Assembly (NCBI RefSeq): GCF_030719295.1
Contig: NZ_CP120997.1
Location: forward strand, 6,458,001-6,522,000
Direction of reading: 5' to 3'
DNA: 64,000 bases
Origin: Streptomyces sp. Mut1
GTDB taxonomy: Bacteria; Actinomycetota; Actinomycetes; Streptomycetales; Streptomycetaceae
Positions 51,528-59,374 of the stretch are shown here, one piece after another (the first letter of the stretch is position 1; each line of letters opens with the position of its first letter). A program made the translations under genes and the position numbers. Under the pieces are notes generated by a model. That model was given only the letters and a program-made list of their open reading frames with translations. It was not told where the DNA came from and did not search any database.

Positions 51528-52454
51528 ATGACCATGCCCGACGAGATCATCCGGACCCTCTCGGTGGACGGACTGCGCTACCACTACCGCGCCCTGCCGC
51601 AGCCCGCGCCCGGCACCGAACCGGTCATCGTCCTCGGCGGCGCGCTCCAGGGGATGTACGGCTGGCCGCAGATGGACGAACACCTCGGCCCGCACGCCAC
51701 CGTCGTCACCGCCGACCTGCCCGGCATGGGCGGCGCCGACCCGCTGCCGCCCGGCACCCGCGACGACCTCCTGTACTCCGCCGTCACCGGGATCATCGAC
51801 GACCTGGGCGCGGAACGGGTCAACCTCTTCGCCTTCTCCTACGGCACGTCCATCGCGTTCGGCTGCGCCAAGCGCCACCCCGGCCGGATCGCCCGTCTGG
51901 CCCTCGGCGGCGTACCGGCGCACATCAGCCAGGCCCAGCGCGACCAGTGGAGCCGGGCCGTCGACCGGCTGGAGACCGGGGACGTGCAGGGACTCGCCCG
52001 GCTGACGGCCGAGGCGCTGATGTGCCTGGACCCGCAGCGCCCCGTCCACCGCAGGGAACTCGCCCTGCGCTATGTGCGCCGGTCCTTCGTGCACGCGCTC
52101 ACGCACTCCTCGCACGCGGAGCGGTCGCTGCGCCGGGCGCTGGAGCACCGGCCCGACTTCTCCGGCGGGCTGAGCGGGGTCCCCGCGCTCGTCTTCGCCG
52201 GCGAGCACGACACCGTGACCTCGCCGCCGCGCCAGGCCGACTTCGCGGCCACCATCGAGGGCAGCCGCTTCCTGACCATCGGCGAGTCCGACCACTGGGT
52301 CGTCCTGGAGCGCGCCGACGACGTGGCGGACCTGGTGGCCCGCTTCCTCACCGACCGGCCGCTGGAGGCCGCCCCCGCGCTCCGGCCGCTCGCCGCCCTG
52401 CCGCGTCCGCGCACGGGCGCGGCAGGTCCGGCGCTGCCACGGGCGGGCGGCTGA
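51528..52454 (+). CDS. Alpha/beta hydrolase of the ACP/ketosynthase cassette
   Basis: 308 residues; ATG 51528 (or 51534) after AAGGA. Alpha/beta-hydrolase fold with the oxyanion segment LGGALQGMYGW, nucleophile Ser104 in FAFSYGTS (an A-x-S-x-G elbow in place of the usual G-x-S-x-G), and His256 in ESDHWVV; the acid is probably Asp228 in GEHDTV. It resembles thioesterase/lipase-type hydrolases and may release the acyl chain from the ACP. The gap to the ketosynthase is 16 bases. A perfect hairpin whose loop is the stop codon ends the unit. Confidence 0.85.
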   Translation: MTMPDEIIRTLSVDGLRYHYRALPQPAPGTEPVIVLGGALQGMYGWPQMDEHLGPHATVVTADLPGMGGADPLPPGTRDDLLYSAVTGIIDDLGAERVNLFAFSYGTSIAFGCAKRHPGRIARLALGGVPAHISQAQRDQWSRAVDRLETGDVQGLARLTAEALMCLDPQRPVHRRELALRYVRRSFVHALTHSSHAERSLRRALEHRPDFSGGLSGVPALVFAGEHDTVTSPPRQADFAATIEGSRFLTIGESDHWVVLERADDVADLVARFLTDRPLEAAPALRPLAALPRPRTGAAGPALPRAGG

Positions 52455-52465
52455 GCCGCCCGCCC
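52441..52465. terminator. Perfect hairpin with the stop codon as its loop
   Basis: GGGCGGGCGGC (52441-52451) and GCCGCCCGCCC (52455-52465) pair around TGA, the hydrolase stop codon. It lies in the 18-base gap before the convergent nuclease gene and can serve both. Confidence 0.75.
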
Positions 52466-52472
52466 GCCCGGA

Positions 52473-54902
52473 TCAGCGGTGACCGTGGTGGCCGTGGTCC
52501 GGGGTGTTCACGTCCAGCCGGACGATCTGCGGGTCGTGGTCGCTCGCCTGGTCGGCGAACTCCGCGTTGATGTGCACCACGTCGTAGTCGAAGCGGCGCA
52601 CCCCGGGGCTGGTCAGGATGTGGTCGAGGGTCTGCGAGTTGCCCTCGTACACATAGCTGTACTGCTCGTTCTTCGGCAGCGTGGTGATCAGCGGCTTGAG
52701 GACCTTGCCGGCGGTCAGCGCGCCGACGGTGGGCGAGAAGGCGAAGTCGTTGAGGTCGCCGAGGACGACGACGCGGGCCGACTTGTCCGCCGCGAGCAGC
52801 GACTTGACGAAGGTGTTGACCTCCTTCGCCTGCTGCACGCGCTTGGTCTCCGAGCCGCGCACCGGCTCCTGGTAGCGGCCGTGCAGCGGCTGGTCGCCGC
52901 CCTTGGACGCGAAGTGGTTGCCGACGACGAAGACCGGCTCGCCGCGGAAACGGAACTCGCCGACCAGCGGCTTGCGGCTGTCGTCCCAGGCGGCACTGGC
53001 CGGGGCGATCCGGCCGGGCGAAACCGAGAGGGTGACCCCCTTCCTCGTCCTCACCGCCGCGACCGGGGTCGTCGCGTCGCCACCCGGGCGGTCCACGAAG
53101 TCGACCCTCAGGGGGTTGAAGAGGAAGACGTTACGGATGTTGCCGCCGGGCTCGCCGCCGTCCTTGCCGTCCTGCGGGGCGACATAGCGCCAGGAGTAGC
53201 GCGGGCCGCCCGCCGCCACGATCGCGTCCGTGAACCGCTTCAGCGTCGCCTCGGAGCCGACCGTGCCGTCGTTGACCGCGCCGTTGTCGTCCTGGATCTC
53301 CTCCAGGGACACGATGTCGGGGGAGGAGAGGTTGACCGCGACGCCCTCGGCCAGGGTGTCGAACTTCGCCTGCTCGTCGAGCGCGTCGAGGTTCTCCACG
53401 TTGTACGTGGCGACCGCGAGCTCCTTGTGCTTCTGCTTGCGGGTCACCTCGCGGCGCAGATGGTGGTCGGTGACGCTGCCGAGCTGGGTGGCCTGGAGGT
53501 TGTAGCCGCCGTAGGAGTCGTAGTCCAGGACGCCGGAGGTGGTGCCGGACAGCACGTCACCCACGTTCGCGGTGGGCACGGGCTTGTCCGCGTCCAGCGA
53601 CATGACCTTGATCCGGCCGGTGTTCTGGTCGGTGTAGGAGCTGTACAGCGTGCCGCCGCGCCGGGTCGGGTTCTGCTTCGGCTCGACCGTCACCCACACC
53701 TCGCCGTACGCGGTCGTCGCACCCGTCACCCGGGTGTCGGCGATCCGGACCCGGGTGCCCTCCAGGGACTCGTACAGGTCCAGCGCGTACTTCGACGGCT
53801 CCAGCGGCAGCGCGTCGATCGAGCCGCCGCCGGCCGACGGCACGTACCGGGCGGGCACCGCCCGGGCGTTCAGCACCACCGGCGCGGGCAGCGCGTTGCC
53901 GGAGGACAGGACGGTGACCCGGGGCGAGGTGATCTCGGTGACCGACTGGGTGGTGGTGGACGGGTAGTACTCGTCCACCGTGCCGCTGACCAGCACCGAG
54001 TCGCCCACCGAGACGCCCGGGGCGGCGGAGCCGGTGTAGACGAAGACGGCCTCCGAGGTGCGCGGGTCGGCGTCCGGCGCGGTGTCCTGGATCCAGAACC
54101 CGCGCGAACCCGAGGCACGCACCGCCGTGACGACCCCGGGCACGCCCGTGACGGCCCGGCCGTCCAGCGGGGAGACCCGGGTGGTGCCCTGGATGTCGTG
54201 CACGCGCACGGTGCCGGGCTCGGTCGGGTTGCCCGGGTCGCCGGGGTCCTCGCCGCCGCCGGAGGTCTCGCCGGCCGCGTTGACCGGGGTGGGGGCCGCG
54301 GCGGTCAGGTCGGCGGCGTTGTCGTCGGTGTCCGCGAGCGAGGCTGCGCGCGCCACGGAGGCGGAGGCGGAGGCGCCGGTGGCCGGTCCGCTGCCCTCCC
54401 GGACGACCGCGGTGCCGTAGCCGACCAGGTCGACGACACGGGTGTCGGCGGCGCAGTCGGCGGCCGTCTTGCAGGTCAGCGGGGTGGTCCCGGAGACCAG
54501 GGCGACGCTGCCGCTCGCGGCGGCCATCGCGATGGTGCCGGTGGCGTCCGGGGTGGGCAGGGCGACCGTGCCTCCGGTGCCCGCCGACTCGGCGACGAGA
54601 TAGCGGCCGCCCGGCGCGAGCGAACCGGTCAGCGCCGAGACCTGCCACGTCGAACCCGCCGACGGGGCGCCGGGCAGGTACTGGACGCTGAAGCCGGACA
54701 GGTCGTACGCGGCGGAGCCCGCGTTCGCCAGTTCGATGAAGTCCCGGGTGAGCGTCGCACCCGAGTTCCCGCCACCTCCGTACACCTCGGAGATCACGGC
54801 GGACGCGGACGGTGCCGCGAAGGCGGCGGGCAGCGCGGTCGCCGAGAGCGTCACGGCTACCGCGCCGGCCAGCAGGACGGAACGGGGTGTGGATATGCGC
54901 AC
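52473..54902 (-). CDS. Secreted ExeM/NucH-type endonuclease/exonuclease/phosphatase-family nuclease
   Basis: 809 residues from GTG 54902 with GAGGGG upstream. Signal peptide (AVTLSATALPAAFAAPS), then a lamin-tail domain (ISEVYGGGGNSGATLTRDFIELAN), a Gly/Asp/Pro linker, an OB-fold region (VPGVVTAVRASGSRGFWIQD), and a C-terminal EEP nuclease domain from about residue 495. That domain contains VATYNVENL, EEIQD, GNHF, GDLNDF and the terminal SDHDP. All EEP catalytic motifs are present, so it should cut extracellular DNA or RNA with divalent metal. The His-rich end (HGHHGHR) may bind metal. It may serve phosphate or nucleotide scavenging. Confidence 0.92.
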   Translation of the reverse strand: MRISTPRSVLLAGAVAVTLSATALPAAFAAPSASAVISEVYGGGGNSGATLTRDFIELANAGSAAYDLSGFSVQYLPGAPSAGSTWQVSALTGSLAPGGRYLVAESAGTGGTVALPTPDATGTIAMAAASGSVALVSGTTPLTCKTAADCAADTRVVDLVGYGTAVVREGSGPATGASASASVARAASLADTDDNAADLTAAAPTPVNAAGETSGGGEDPGDPGNPTEPGTVRVHDIQGTTRVSPLDGRAVTGVPGVVTAVRASGSRGFWIQDTAPDADPRTSEAVFVYTGSAAPGVSVGDSVLVSGTVDEYYPSTTTQSVTEITSPRVTVLSSGNALPAPVVLNARAVPARYVPSAGGGSIDALPLEPSKYALDLYESLEGTRVRIADTRVTGATTAYGEVWVTVEPKQNPTRRGGTLYSSYTDQNTGRIKVMSLDADKPVPTANVGDVLSGTTSGVLDYDSYGGYNLQATQLGSVTDHHLRREVTRKQKHKELAVATYNVENLDALDEQAKFDTLAEGVAVNLSSPDIVSLEEIQDDNGAVNDGTVGSEATLKRFTDAIVAAGGPRYSWRYVAPQDGKDGGEPGGNIRNVFLFNPLRVDFVDRPGGDATTPVAAVRTRKGVTLSVSPGRIAPASAAWDDSRKPLVGEFRFRGEPVFVVGNHFASKGGDQPLHGRYQEPVRGSETKRVQQAKEVNTFVKSLLAADKSARVVVLGDLNDFAFSPTVGALTAGKVLKPLITTLPKNEQYSYVYEGNSQTLDHILTSPGVRRFDYDVVHINAEFADQASDHDPQIVRLDVNTPDHGHHGHR

Positions 54903-55032
54903 GGAAGCTGCCCCTCAGAGTGTGGTGAAGGAGCACAAGCTATGCGCGTAGAACAGGCGATGACAAGGCATCAGAGGTGAATTCCGGAAAACGTTCGGTC
55001 ACGAGCGGGACTGTCCATGATGCGGCGATGGT

Positions 55033-55062
55033 TTGACCGGCTTGCGCCGGTCCGGCTACGTT
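55033..55062 (+). promoter_or_regulatory. Promoter of the first cysteine leader ORF
   Basis: TTGACC (55033-55038), an 18-base spacer and TACGTT (55057-55062) end seven bases before ATG 55070, giving a leaderless start. The remainder of 54903-55267 holds the leader ORF and a tandem repeat. Confidence 0.6.
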
Positions 55063-55069
55063 GCGCGGC

Positions 55070-55150
55070 ATGCAGCGATCCGCACACCTGACGACGCGGG
55101 GTCATATCGACCTGAAGCGTGTGTGCTCCGCCGTGTGTCACCGCGCCTGA
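55070..55150 (+). CDS. 26-residue cysteine-containing leader peptide upstream of the ROK gene
   Basis: The peptide begins MQRSAHLTTRGHIDLKRV and continues C-S-A-V-C-H-R-A. The R-x-H-I/V-D-L-x-R-V-x-S-A-x-C pattern is, from memory, a recurrent streptomycete leader-peptide motif ahead of sulfur-metabolism genes. Two Cys codons (TGC, TGT) lie four apart close to the stop. With a strong leaderless promoter and 117 bases before the ROK start, it is probably a cis-acting ORF whose translation reports Cys-tRNA supply. Function is inferred. Confidence 0.7.
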   Translation: MQRSAHLTTRGHIDLKRVCSAVCHRA

Positions 55151-55192
55151 GGCACCACGCCCGCGCCGGCCCGGACCACCGCCCTCCCGGTC

Positions 55193-55218
55193 CCCGAGCC
55201 CTGTGCCCGAGCCCTGTG
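55193..55218 (+). repeat. Tandem 13-bp repeat (2 copies) in the ROK leader
   Basis: CCCGAGCCCTGTG is present twice back to back, followed by a partial third copy (CCGAG). It lies between the leader peptide and the ROK start codon and may take part in RNA structure. Confidence 0.6.
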
Positions 55219-55267
55219 CCGAGCAGACACCGCGCCCATCGCCGCCCCCGAGGACCTGGAAGACACT

Positions 55268-56536
55268 GTGAAGAGTCTGTCCGCCCCCGCCCGCCGCCCC
55301 CGTGAACCCCGCACCGGCCCGCTGCGCCGCGCCGACATACCCGCTCCGGCGCCCGTGCGCCGCCCCACCGGCACCGGCTCCGTCTTCGGTGCGATCCTCG
55401 ACCACGGCCCGGTCGCCCGGTCCACCGTCGCCCGCCTCACCGGCCTCTCGCCCGCCTCCGTCAGCGGGCACGTCGGCCGGCTGCTCGCCCGGGGCCTGGT
55501 CCGGCAGAGCGCCGAGACCTCGGGGCCCAAGGGGCTCGGCCGGCCGCACATCCCCGTCGAGATCGACACCGGGACCTATCTGGTGGCCGGGGCCCACATC
55601 GCCGTCGCCCACTCCACCCTCTCGCTGATGGACCTGCGCGGCCGGATCGTCGCCGAGGACCGGCAGCCGCACCGCACCACCGACCCGCACCGGCTGCTCG
55701 CCGGACTCGCGGCCCGGCTGCCCCGGCTGGTGGCCGAGCACGCCGGCGGCCGTACCGTCCTCGCCCTCGGCCTGGCCACCGGCCACCGCGTCGACCCGGC
55801 GAGCGGCGTGATCGTGGCGCATCCGCAGCTCGGCTGGCACGACGTCCCGGCCCGCGACCTGCTCGCCGCCGCGACCGGGCTGCCGGTCCATGTGGACAGC
55901 CACTCCCGCGCCCTGGCCCGCGCGGAGCAGTTGTTCGGCCAGGAGTCGACCCGGACCAGCACCGTCCTGCTCTTCGTGGGCGCGGTCGTGGACGCCGCCT
56001 TCGCGACCGAGGGCGCCATGCACCGCGGCCCGCGCTCGGGGGCGGGCAGCGTCGCCCATCTGCCGCTGGGCGCCGGGGGGTCGGGCGGCGCGGAGCCGTG
56101 CTCGTGCGGGCGGACCGGATGCCTCCAGTCGGAGGTCTCCGAGCGGGCCATGGTGCGGCGCGCCGCCGCCCAGGGGCTGGTCACCGGGTCCTTCCCCCAA
56201 CTGCTGGCACGGGCGCTGGCCGGGGACGCGCGGGCGGTGGCGCTGTTCCGCCGGCGGGCCCGGCTGGTGGGGCGGGCCGCGGCCCTGCTGCTGGACATGT
56301 TCGACCCGGAGGTGCTCGTCGTGGTCGAGCCGGGGGCCGGCCGGATGCCGGAGTGCCTGGCCGATCTGCGCGCGGAGGTGGCGGAGCGCTCCTGGGTGTG
56401 CGACGACCCCGAGCGGGCCGTGGTGCCGAGCAGCTTCACCGGGTCGGTGCTGGCCACGGCGGGCGGCGCGGTGGCGCTCGGCTCGCTGTACACGGACCCG
56501 CTCGGGCCCTGGCCCGCGCTGCCCGCGGTTTCCTGA
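55268..56536 (+). CDS. ROK-family transcriptional regulator
   Basis: 422 residues from GTG 55268. After a basic, Pro-rich N-terminus a winged helix is visible (GPVARSTVARLTGLSPASVSGHVGRLLARGLVR). The ROK domain follows, with the zinc motif C-S-C-G-R-T-G-C-L-Q near residue 280. The sugar-kinase catalytic features are degraded: the usual G-E-x-G-H reads S-G-A-G-S-V-A-H, and the catalytic-Asp segment is not recognisable. It is therefore a regulator rather than a kinase. It precedes the sulfur-type ABC/monooxygenase operon by 95 bases of non-coding DNA and is the most likely local controller. Confidence 0.88.
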   Translation: MKSLSAPARRPREPRTGPLRRADIPAPAPVRRPTGTGSVFGAILDHGPVARSTVARLTGLSPASVSGHVGRLLARGLVRQSAETSGPKGLGRPHIPVEIDTGTYLVAGAHIAVAHSTLSLMDLRGRIVAEDRQPHRTTDPHRLLAGLAARLPRLVAEHAGGRTVLALGLATGHRVDPASGVIVAHPQLGWHDVPARDLLAAATGLPVHVDSHSRALARAEQLFGQESTRTSTVLLFVGAVVDAAFATEGAMHRGPRSGAGSVAHLPLGAGGSGGAEPCSCGRTGCLQSEVSERAMVRRAAAQGLVTGSFPQLLARALAGDARAVALFRRRARLVGRAAALLLDMFDPEVLVVVEPGAGRMPECLADLRAEVAERSWVCDDPERAVVPSSFTGSVLATAGGAVALGSLYTDPLGPWPALPAVS

Positions 56537-56594
56537 ACCCGCCCTCGTATCGCGCCCGTTCTCGCCGGCGGACTTAATTCAGACAGTTGCATTG

Positions 56595-56624
56595 TTGACC
56601 GGGTGCGAACCCCGACGGGATGAT
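56595..56624 (+). promoter_or_regulatory. Promoter of the second leader ORF and sulfur operon
   Basis: TTGACC (56595-56600), an 18-base spacer and GATGAT (56619-56624) end six bases before ATG 56631. It has the same architecture (TTGACC, 18 bases, leaderless start) as the promoter at 55033-55062. Confidence 0.55.
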
Positions 56625-56630
56625 GGATTC

Positions 56631-56753
56631 ATGACCAGCCGACAGCGGAATTCAGGGAAAGCGTCCTCGGTGACGCACTCCTTCCGCTCGTCCGCGCAGG
56701 CGTCCACGGACGCCCGGCCGCTGTGTCGCGGCCGCTGTCCGGGCCCCAGGTAA
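56631..56753 (+). CDS. 40-residue leader ORF with two late TGT cysteine codons
   Basis: It starts MTSRQRNSGKASSVTH and ends R-P-L-C-R-G-R-C-P-G-P-R. Both Cys codons are TGT, the rarer cysteine codon here, and sit 9 and 5 residues from the end. It begins at the predicted transcription start and stops 123 bases before the flavin reductase. A weak stem (GGCA/TGCC) followed by five T residues lies at 56824-56851. The layout suits cysteine-responsive attenuation; coding is inferred. Confidence 0.5.
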   Translation: MTSRQRNSGKASSVTHSFRSSAQASTDARPLCRGRCPGPR

Positions 56754-56876
56754 TCACCCGCTGAAATTCGGCGAATGTTCCGCGCCGCCGCGCGCCTCGC
56801 CATGCGCGTTTCCGCGCGCCCCAGGCAATTTCCGTGCTGCCGCCCCTTTTTCCGACTTTCCATCCAGGGAGAGACG

Positions 56877-57401
56877 TTGACCGTCACCGTGCCCTCGTAC
56901 GCGGCTCAGGCCCCCGCCCCCGCCCCGGCGGGGATCGCCCCCGACCGCTTCAGGAAGGCGTTCCGCCAGTACCCCGCGGGCGTCGTCGTCATCACCACGG
57001 ACGCGGGCCGCGGCCCCGTCGGCTTCACCGCCACCTCGCTCACCTCGCTCTCGCTCGATCCGCCGCTGATCTCGTTCGGCATCGGGACCACCACCTCCTC
57101 GTGGCCGCACTTCGAGCAGGCCCGTACCGCCGTCGTGCACTTCCTTGGCGCCGAACAGCAGCCGCTGGCCACGACGTTCGCCACCAGCGGCGTCGACCGC
57201 TTCGCCGAACCCACCCGCTGGCACCGCCTGCCCGGCGGCGAACCCGCGCTCGACGGGGTGGCCGGCCGGCTGCGGGTGGAGACCGAGCAGATCGTCCCGG
57301 CCGGCGACCACCGCATCGTCATCGCCCGGGTGGTGGACGCCTGGCTCGACGAGGGCCGCAGCCCGCTGCTCTTCCACGACGGCGGCTACCACTCCCTCTG
57401 A
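56877..57401 (+). CDS. Flavin reductase (HpaC/DIM6-NTAB family)
   Basis: 174 residues from TTG 56877, with AGGGAGAG just upstream; the longer open frame is not conserved. Flavin reductase-like split-barrel motifs are visible: FRKAFRQYPAGVVVITT, GFTATSLTSLSLDPPLISFGI, then H-F-L-G-A-E-Q-Q-P-L-A-T-T-F. It supplies reduced FMN from NAD(P)H to the FMN-dependent monooxygenase encoded five genes into the operon, making a two-component system. The rest of the operon is an ABC importer. Confidence 0.92.
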   Translation: MTVTVPSYAAQAPAPAPAGIAPDRFRKAFRQYPAGVVVITTDAGRGPVGFTATSLTSLSLDPPLISFGIGTTTSSWPHFEQARTAVVHFLGAEQQPLATTFATSGVDRFAEPTRWHRLPGGEPALDGVAGRLRVETEQIVPAGDHRIVIARVVDAWLDEGRSPLLFHDGGYHSL

Positions 57402-57434
57402 CCGCCCCCGGCGCCCACAGATCAGGACTCACCC

Positions 57435-58502
57435 ATGTCACGCCACCACACCCGCCGGCCGGTCGGCCGTAGGTCGTTCCTCGCGCTCACCGGCACCGCC
57501 CTCGTCGGCACACTCGCCGCCTGCTCACCGCAGGTGAAATCGGCGGCGAGCGCCGAACCGGCCGGAAAGCTTCCGTCCGGGGCGCCACCGCCGGGCACGA
57601 AACTGTCCATAGCCGTCCGCTCGACGCATCTCCAACTCGGCCCCGCAGGACTGGAGAAGAACCTTTCCTTCACCGTTTCGCAATGGCCCAATCTGAGCGC
57701 GGGCCCCGATATCATCCAGGGATTCAGGGCGCATTCCATCGACCTGGCCGTCAACGCCGGAATTCCGCCGATCCAGGCCCGCGCCATCGATGTCGGCGCG
57801 AAGATCGTCGCGGTGCAGGTGCGGAACCACCCCTCGTACGTCTTCGCCACCGCGCCCGGCTCGGACATCCGGTCCGTCGCCGGCTTCCGGGGCAGGAAGA
57901 TCGGCTTCTCCCAGGGCCAGGCGCAGGGCGTCGTCGTCCTGCGGGCGCTGAAGCAGGCGGGCATCTCCCACCAGGACGTCGAACTGGTCGCCCTGCCCAG
58001 CACCCAGTTCCTCACCGCCCTCCAGTCCAAGCAGGTCGACGTGGCACCGCTGGGCGAACCGACCCTGACCAAATACCTCGACCAGTACGAGAAGGACGGG
58101 GCGCGCGGGGTGAGGACCGACGTCGTGGACCTGCTCTCGGTGCTCTGGGCGCCCAACGAGGTGCTCAACGACCGGGCCAAGGCGGCGGCCGTCCGCGGCT
58201 TCGTCCCGCTCTGGGCCCGGGGCCAGGTCTGGGCCTGGGAGAACACCGACGAGTGGATCGACACGTACTACGTCAAGGACCAGGGCGTCTCCCACGAGGA
58301 CGGCAGGCGCATCGTCGAGTCGCTCCACAAGCCGCAGTTCCCGGTCAGCTGGGACAAGGCCATCGCATGGGAGCAGGAGACCGCCGACCTGATGGCCGCC
58401 GGCGGATTCGTACCGGAGCAGGACGCCACCGAACTGTTCGACCGCCGCTTCGAGGGGCTGGCCGCCGAGGCCGTACCCGCCCAGTACCGGGAGACGTCAT
58501 GA
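57435..58502 (+). CDS. ABC transporter substrate-binding lipoprotein (SsuA/TauA-like)
   Basis: 355 residues. The N-terminus combines twin arginines (GRRSFLALTG) with a lipobox, LAAC at residue 30, so it is probably a Tat-exported lipoprotein. The fold is that of nitrate/sulfonate/taurine-binding proteins (NMT1/SsuA): S-I-D-L-A-V-N-A-G-I-P-P-I-Q-A, then VRGRK-like IRSVAGFRGRKIGFSQGQ and a late A-P-L-G-E-P-T segment. It captures an organosulfur compound or similar anion at the cell surface. The exact ligand is unknown. Confidence 0.9.
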   Translation: MSRHHTRRPVGRRSFLALTGTALVGTLAACSPQVKSAASAEPAGKLPSGAPPPGTKLSIAVRSTHLQLGPAGLEKNLSFTVSQWPNLSAGPDIIQGFRAHSIDLAVNAGIPPIQARAIDVGAKIVAVQVRNHPSYVFATAPGSDIRSVAGFRGRKIGFSQGQAQGVVVLRALKQAGISHQDVELVALPSTQFLTALQSKQVDVAPLGEPTLTKYLDQYEKDGARGVRTDVVDLLSVLWAPNEVLNDRAKAAAVRGFVPLWARGQVWAWENTDEWIDTYYVKDQGVSHEDGRRIVESLHKPQFPVSWDKAIAWEQETADLMAAGGFVPEQDATELFDRRFEGLAAEAVPAQYRETS

Positions 58503-59374
58503 CCGAGCTGCTGACGAAAACCCGCACCGCCGCACCCGTCGGCAGGACCGCCGCACCCGCGCGGACAGAGGAGCCCGCACCCGCCCCCAGGGCGGCCCGC
58601 AGACGGCTCGGTCCCGGCCGCGCCGTCCCCTTCGGGCGGCTGATCGGCCCGGTGCTGGTCATCGCCCTGTGGTGGTTCGCCTCCGCCATCGGCTACCTCG
58701 ACCCCCGGATCCTGTCCGGGCCCGGGACCGTCCTCTCCACCGCGTCGGACCTCGTGTCCAGCGGCCGGCTCCAGGACAACGTCCTCATCTCGCTGCAACG
58801 CGCCGGGCTCGGGCTGTTCTTCGGCGTGACGGCGGGCGTCGTCCTCGCCGTCGCCGCCGGACTGAGCCGCACCGGTGAATACCTCCTGGACGGCCCGCTC
58901 CAGATCAAGCGCGCCATCCCGTCCCTGGCCATGCTCCCGCTGCTGATCCTCTGGCTCGGCATCGGCGAACAGATGAAGGTCACCGTGATCGCGCTCGGCG
59001 TCGCGGTGAACATGTACATCAACACGTACGCCTCGCTCACCGGCATCGACAGCCGGTACGTCGAACTCGCCGAAGGACTCGACCTGAGCCGCGCGCAGTT
59101 CATCCGCAAGGTCGTCGTGCCCGGCTCGCTGCCCGGCTTCTTCGTCGGACTGCGCCTCGGCGTCACCGCCTCCTGGCTCGGGCTGATCGTGGTCGAGCAG
59201 ATCAACGCCACCAGCGGCATCGGCTACATGATGTTCCAGGCCCAGCAGTACGCCCAGTCCGACGTGATCATCGTGGGCCTGGTGGCCTACGGGATCTTCG
59301 GCTTCGCATCGGACGCGGCGGTACGCGCCGTCGAGAGGAAGGTCCTGTCATGGCGACGCACCCTGGCGGGCTGA
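58499..59374 (+). CDS. ABC transporter permease (SsuC-like)
   Basis: 291 residues; ATG 58499 overlaps the previous stop (ATGA). About 45 Pro/Ala/Arg-rich residues precede six membrane helices. The EAA loop is visible as ELAEGLDLSRAQFIRKVVVPGSLPGFFVGLRLG, characteristic of the SsuC/TauC importer class. It forms the membrane channel of the sulfonate-type importer. It overlaps the ATPase gene by 25 bases. Confidence 0.93.
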   Translation: MTELLTKTRTAAPVGRTAAPARTEEPAPAPRAARRRLGPGRAVPFGRLIGPVLVIALWWFASAIGYLDPRILSGPGTVLSTASDLVSSGRLQDNVLISLQRAGLGLFFGVTAGVVLAVAAGLSRTGEYLLDGPLQIKRAIPSLAMLPLLILWLGIGEQMKVTVIALGVAVNMYINTYASLTGIDSRYVELAEGLDLSRAQFIRKVVVPGSLPGFFVGLRLGVTASWLGLIVVEQINATSGIGYMMFQAQQYAQSDVIIVGLVAYGIFGFASDAAVRAVERKVLSWRRTLAG

